Assembly: GCA_016794735.1 (NCBI GenBank)
Contig: JAEUJK010000184.1
Location: 1 to 8,027 of the forward strand
Length of the DNA stretch: 8,027 bases
DNA from: Gemmatimonadota bacterium
GTDB lineage: Bacteria > Gemmatimonadota > Gemmatimonadetes > Gemmatimonadales > Gemmatimonadaceae
Direction: 5' to 3'
Shown here: one piece after another, positions 5,010-8,027 of the stretch
Layout of the letters: each line of letters starts with the position of its first letter
Numbering within the stretch: the stretch's first letter is position 1
Program-made: the position numbers and the translations under genes
The notes under the pieces: generated by a model
The model's input: the letters and a program-made list of their open reading frames with translations, nothing else
Told to the model about the DNA's origin: nothing
Database searches by the model: none

Positions 5010-7004
5010 TCACGGCACCACAGGCTTCGGTTGCAGCTTCACGATCCACAGGCCGGACAACATGTCATTGACGAAGGCGTGGCCGTCCTTCACCACCACC
5101 CCCCACGTCATCGTCTTGTTCGGGGTGAAGCCCGTCGGTGAAGCGGGCATGTACTCGGCGATGGTCCGGCCCTGCGCCTTCAGGTCGCCACGCAGCTCAC
5201 CACTCACGTCGAAGACCTGGAACCCGCCATTGTAGGCGCCAAGATACAACGTATCGCCCGCCGCCCAGATGTTGTGCGCGCCGCCGTACTCGGGTTCGTA
5301 CCACGCGACCGACTTGGGCTTCTCGATGTCACTCACGTCGATGACCTGGAGCCGACCATAGGCGCGGATGTTGGCCACGTCCCAGGTGCCCGTCGGCGCG
5401 TACGGGGGAAAGACCTCGTCGGCGATGAAGACGTAGCGGCCGTGGCGCCAGGCGGTGTGGGTGCCGCTGATGAACCCCGGCCCCCAATCCGACAACGCGC
5501 CCGGATACAGCGCCTCGGAGTTGTATCGATAGTTCGAGATCATCACCGGGTTCGAGGGGCTGCCGCCCTTCATCCCGTTGCCGACGTCGAGGATCACGAG
5601 CCCGTCGCTCCAGTAGCTCACGTACGCGATCCCGTCCTTCACGTCCACGTCGTGCAGCGAACGCCCGGCCCGCGTGTCGCGCGAGATCCACTCGCCCACG
5701 CGCCGCGGCTTGAGCGGATCGTTGATGTCGATGATGTTGAGCGCGCCGGTCCCGCTGTTCGTGAGATACACATGCGTCCCGTGGCGCGGCTGCGTGTACA
5801 CGAAGGCGGAGTGTACGCCCGCCGTCACCCCATCGGTGAACTCGGCCACCGGCTTGGGGTGCGCGGGATCTTCCACCGACGCGATGACGATCCCGTTGCG
5901 ACGATCGGTCGCTCCCTCGCGCGTGAAGACCAGCCACTTGCCGTCGGCGGTCGTCATCATGTCGTTCATCGATCGCGAATTCGCCACGATCGAGTCGGTG
6001 ATCATCGGCTTGGATGGGTCGCTGATGTTGATCGCATAGATGCGATCGCCGCCCAGGGCGGTGCCGAGGTACGCGTGCTTGCCATCGGGATGCACCCAGA
6101 CCTCGGAGGTCGGGAACGCCGAGCGATCGAGGTGGCCCACCACCTTGGCCTGCCGCCGCACGTCGCGCGAGGTGAGCGTGACGGTGCTGACCGCCTCTTT
6201 CGCCCCCAACGACGCGGTGATGCTGTAGCGACCGGGCACGTTCCCCACGAACGCGCCGTCCTGGTCGATCGCGCCCTGTCCCGGCGAGAAACTCCACGCC
6301 GGCGTGAGCCCGGTGATCACCTGGCCGCGGGCGTCCTTCACCGTCAGGGCAAAGCGCACCACGTCGCCCTGGCGTGCACGCGAGGCCGCCGGCGTGATCG
6401 TGGCCGTGACCCCCGCGCCGGGCAGCACCTGCACCGAACGACTAGTCTCTGCGCCCCCGGCACGCACCGTCACCAGCGCGGTTCCCGGTCCAACGGCGGA
6501 CAGCATCCCGTCGACCACCGTGGCCACCCGCGGGTTGGACGAGGCCCAGGTCACGACATCCTCGCGCGCATCGCCGGTTGCGGTGATCGGCGTGGCGTCG
6601 AGCCGAATGCGCTGGCCCGCGAGCATCTTCGACACCACGGGCGTGACCTCCACGCGATGCGTGGGCCCAGGCACCAGGCGCACCTCGATCTTCTCCACCA
6701 CCGGTCGCCCGCTGCGTGGGAGCGCGGCGATCGAGAGCGGGATCACCCCGGGCGATCCCGCCCGCACCAGCCCGGTCGAGTCGACGCTCCCCTGCATGCG
6801 TCCACCCTGCACCGTGAAGCGCACCGGCACCCCGCGCACGACCGCCCCGTTGGCGTCGAGCGCCTCCACGACGAGTCGCAGGGAGTCGCCCACCGCCACG
6901 ACGCGCGCGGGTGGGCTGATGCGCAGGCGAACCACTTCCTGCGCCGATGCCGGGAGTGCAAAGGCGACGAGGAACGCTGCGACGGAAGGGATGGTGCGAG
7001 CCAT
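5010..7004 (-). CDS. Exported Ig-like (BIG2-type) and LVIVD seven-bladed propeller protein
   Basis: A 664-residue protein with a signal peptide (residues 1-22, MARTIPSVAAFLVAFALPAS then AQ) and no lipobox cysteine, so periplasmic or secreted. About 24-112, 113-194 and 196-279 are three Ig-like modules; the second ends like a BIG2 domain (WASSNPRVATV, GMLSAVGPGTALVTVRAGG). From about 287 to 658 seven repeats each start with a beta strand and end with an LVIVD-type strand: RIYAINISDP (321), GIVIASVEDP (371), ALNIIDINDP (421), GLVILDVGNG (468), RLQVIDVSDI (551), GFQVFDVSG (594), GLWIVKL (651). Seven such units suggest a closed seven-bladed propeller. LVIVD proteins have no settled biochemical role; surface binding or an enzyme with the active site at the pore are both possible. 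The ATG at 7004 gives the signal peptide, although SD support is poor; the frame stays open to 7097 without family sequence. The stop lies seven bases before the carbonic anhydrase ATG, implying one operon. Confidence 0.85.
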   Translation of the reverse strand: MARTIPSVAAFLVAFALPASAQEVVRLRISPPARVVAVGDSLRLVVEALDANGAVVRGVPVRFTVQGGRMQGSVDSTGLVRAGSPGVIPLSIAALPRSGRPVVEKIEVRLVPGPTHRVEVTPVVSKMLAGQRIRLDATPITATGDAREDVVTWASSNPRVATVVDGMLSAVGPGTALVTVRAGGAETSRSVQVLPGAGVTATITPAASRARQGDVVRFALTVKDARGQVITGLTPAWSFSPGQGAIDQDGAFVGNVPGRYSITASLGAKEAVSTVTLTSRDVRRQAKVVGHLDRSAFPTSEVWVHPDGKHAYLGTALGGDRIYAINISDPSKPMITDSIVANSRSMNDMMTTADGKWLVFTREGATDRRNGIVIASVEDPAHPKPVAEFTDGVTAGVHSAFVYTQPRHGTHVYLTNSGTGALNIIDINDPLKPRRVGEWISRDTRAGRSLHDVDVKDGIAYVSYWSDGLVILDVGNGMKGGSPSNPVMISNYRYNSEALYPGALSDWGPGFISGTHTAWRHGRYVFIADEVFPPYAPTGTWDVANIRAYGRLQVIDVSDIEKPKSVAWYEPEYGGAHNIWAAGDTLYLGAYNGGFQVFDVSGELRGDLKAQGRTIAEYMPASPTGFTPNKTMTWGVVVKDGHAFVNDMLSGLWIVKLQPKPVVP

Positions 7005-7045
7005 GGGGGTCACCGTCAGGGGGCCGGGGCACATCAAGATGCGCC

Positions 7046-7074
7046 CCGATAGCCGATCTCGCACCGGGGGACAA
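7046..7074 (-). promoter_or_regulatory. Weak candidate promoter for the propeller/carbonic anhydrase operon
   Basis: On the minus strand TTGTCC (7074-7069) and TATCGG (7051-7046) are separated by 17 bases, about 40 bases before the propeller gene's ATG and in the 80-base gap between two divergent genes. The match to a sigma-70 promoter is partial, so this is a position-based guess. No comparably spaced promoter is apparent on the plus strand for the divergent gene. Confidence 0.3.
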
Positions 7075-7084
7075 CATTTGGCGC

Positions 7085-7519
7085 ATGGAACGAGCACTGG
7101 ATGACCTCGTCGATGCGTTCCGCACGTGTCGACTCCCCAAGGGTGAGTGGACGCATCACGCGCACCTGGCGGTGGGACTGTGGCACGTGGCGACCCACGG
7201 CCCAGAGGACGCGCTGGATCGCCTGCGCGCCGGGATCCGCGCGCTCAATACGTCGCACGCGGTGGCCAACAGCGAGAGCTCCGGCTACCACGAGACCATC
7301 ACCCGCGCTTACGTCGCCCTGCTGTCGCAGTGGTGGGAAGCCACCCCAGGCGACCAGGCGCCCGCGCGCGTTGCGGCGCTCCTGGCGTCGCCCCTCGCGT
7401 CGCCCAACGTCCTGCTGCTCTTCTATTCGAAGGAGCGCCTCATGTCCGCGACGGCGCGGGCCGAATGGATGGAGCCCGACCTCGCCCCACTAACCTTGGC
7501 CGCGCTCAACCACAGCTGA
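7085..7519 (+). CDS. Small histidine-rich protein of unknown function
   Basis: A 144-residue protein that I do not recognise as a named family. It has no signal peptide or membrane segment and looks cytosolic and mostly helical. Two conspicuous motifs are EWTHHAHLAVGLWHV (21-35), with His24, His25, His27 and His34, and SSGYHETITRAYVALL (65-80), with His69 and Glu70; a third segment, LFYSKERLMSATARAEW (112-128), is rich in charged and aromatic residues. The His cluster plus HET suggests a metal or active site, but that is inference. I choose the ATG at 7085 because the frame upstream (to 6947) overlaps the divergent signal-peptide gene and reads as shadow sequence. No good SD is present: GGGGGA lies 13 bases upstream, so initiation may be leaderless or weak. 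It diverges from the propeller operon and converges on the peptidase gene. Real gene very likely; function unknown. Confidence 0.8.
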   Translation: MERALDDLVDAFRTCRLPKGEWTHHAHLAVGLWHVATHGPEDALDRLRAGIRALNTSHAVANSESSGYHETITRAYVALLSQWWEATPGDQAPARVAALLASPLASPNVLLLFYSKERLMSATARAEWMEPDLAPLTLAALNHS

Positions 7520-7538
7520 CGCGATCGGGATCCTCGCG
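7520..7538. terminator. Small hairpin between convergent genes, weak terminator candidate
   Basis: CGCGA (7520-7524) pairs with TCGCG (7534-7538) around a nine-base loop in the 24-base gap between two converging stop codons. Five base pairs and no T-run make it weak; it is listed because nothing else in the gap could end either transcript. Confidence 0.25.
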
Positions 7539-7543
7539 CAGGA

Positions 7544-8027
7544 CTACTTTCGCCCCTCCCAGCGCGCACTCGTTCCTCGCACATCGATGTGCACAAACGG
7601 GCCGCTCGGTCCCATCGCCGCGTAGGTCCCCAACCCACCGCGAAGGTCCGGGTACGCGCGTTCCACGCGCGCCAGCGCGAGGGAGATCGCCTCGGTGTCG
7701 CGCAGATCGACGCGTCCATCCTTGTTGAGGTCGTCCATGCGGCCATTGCGATCATCGTCGATGATCAGGTCGGCGGCATCGCCGTATTGGTGTCGGCTCG
7801 AACGCGCCATCCCTTCACCCACGCCGCGATCGTTGTAGTACGGCGCGCGAAAACCGGACAGCACGACGACGTGCCCGGTGGCGATACCGCGCGTGTTCAA
7901 CTCGCGCAGCACCAGCTCCACCTTGTCGAGCAGCTTCTCCTCGAGCACCACGTACTTCGGCCAGCGATCCCGCTGGTCGTGCGTGACGAAGTCCCCCAGG
8001 GTGAAGTGCGGCGTCAGGGGAATGTTG
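7544..8027 (-). CDS. M15/YcbK-like (DUF882-type) zinc peptidase with dockerin-like calcium loop; 5' end cut
   Basis: The last 160 codons of a gene entering from the right edge. Numbering from the first complete codon (8026), it shows HFTLGDFVTHD (7-17), LSGFRAPYYN (56-65), SRHQYGDAADL (77-87) and GPFVHIDVRG (142-151). This is the arrangement of M15-type D,D- or L,D-peptidases and YcbK-like proteins; His79, Asp86 and His146 are the expected zinc ligands. Such enzymes cut peptidoglycan cross-links or stem peptides in the periplasm or at the surface; a signal peptide would be in the missing N-terminus. Between the second and third motifs is an insert, residues 90-110, with acidic loops: DDDRNGRMDDLN (90-101) and DLNKDGRVDLRD (99-110), the latter a perfect EF-hand/dockerin pattern followed by a helix-like segment. 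The visible GTG at 7949-7951 is probably an internal valine, since conserved sequence continues upstream of it. The gene converges on the 144-residue protein gene with 24 bases between stops. Confidence 0.85.
   Translation of the reverse strand, partial: NIPLTPHFTLGDFVTHDQRDRWPKYVVLEEKLLDKVELVLRELNTRGIATGHVVVLSGFRAPYYNDRGVGEGMARSSRHQYGDAADLIIDDDRNGRMDDLNKDGRVDLRDTEAISLALARVERAYPDLRGGLGTYAAMGPSGPFVHIDVRGTSARWEGRK

Noticed and set aside
5274..7052. A 592-codon plus-strand frame antisense to the propeller gene
   Set aside because: The product is extremely rich in Arg, His, Gly and Asp with no domain pattern, while the opposite strand shows a signal peptide and seven propeller repeats.
7005..7097. 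N-terminal extension of the propeller protein to 7097
   Set aside because: The extra residues precede a good signal peptide starting at 7004 and would bury it; the extension also overlaps the start of the divergent gene.

Overview
The window is very GC-rich, with densely packed genes whose wobble positions are almost all G or C. The gene content (a secreted protein with Ig-like domains and an LVIVD-type propeller, an OsmC peroxiredoxin, a secreted serine hydrolase of the beta-lactamase fold, an aconitase X) suggests a soil or freshwater bacterium. Gemmatimonadota is my best guess, by style of gene content only; no marker gene here proves it. The wobble bias also opens very long antisense frames, which I read as shadows.

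Layout, left to right. (1) Positions 1-1097, minus: most of an aconitase X (AcnX) dehydratase whose C-terminal end lies beyond the left edge. Immediately upstream on the same strand is a complete tRNA-Cys(GCA), 1146-1217, with a plausible promoter. (2) Positions 1311-3778, plus: a PLP-dependent threonine/serine dehydratase without a regulatory domain, then 50 bases later an exported SxxK serine hydrolase. (3) A 14-bp hairpin lies in the convergent gap at 3786-3819. (4) Positions 3830-7004, minus: in transcription order, an exported Ig-like/LVIVD seven-bladed propeller protein, a beta-carbonic anhydrase starting 7 bases after its stop (probably translationally coupled), and osmC, 87 bases further on behind a small heptamer tandem repeat. 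(5) Positions 7085-7519, plus and divergent: a small histidine-rich protein of unknown function. (6) Positions 7544-8027, minus: the C-terminal part of an M15/YcbK-like zinc peptidase carrying a dockerin-like calcium loop between its zinc motifs; its N-terminus lies beyond the right edge.

No mobile element, CRISPR array or phage gene is visible. Functionally the window is a set of metabolic, envelope and stress genes. The tightest functional link is the propeller protein/carbonic anhydrase pair. The features most worth following up are the propeller's ladder of aligned histidines, the calcium-loop insert in the peptidase, and the uncharacterised histidine-rich protein. I do not see clear evidence of a wholly new multi-gene system.
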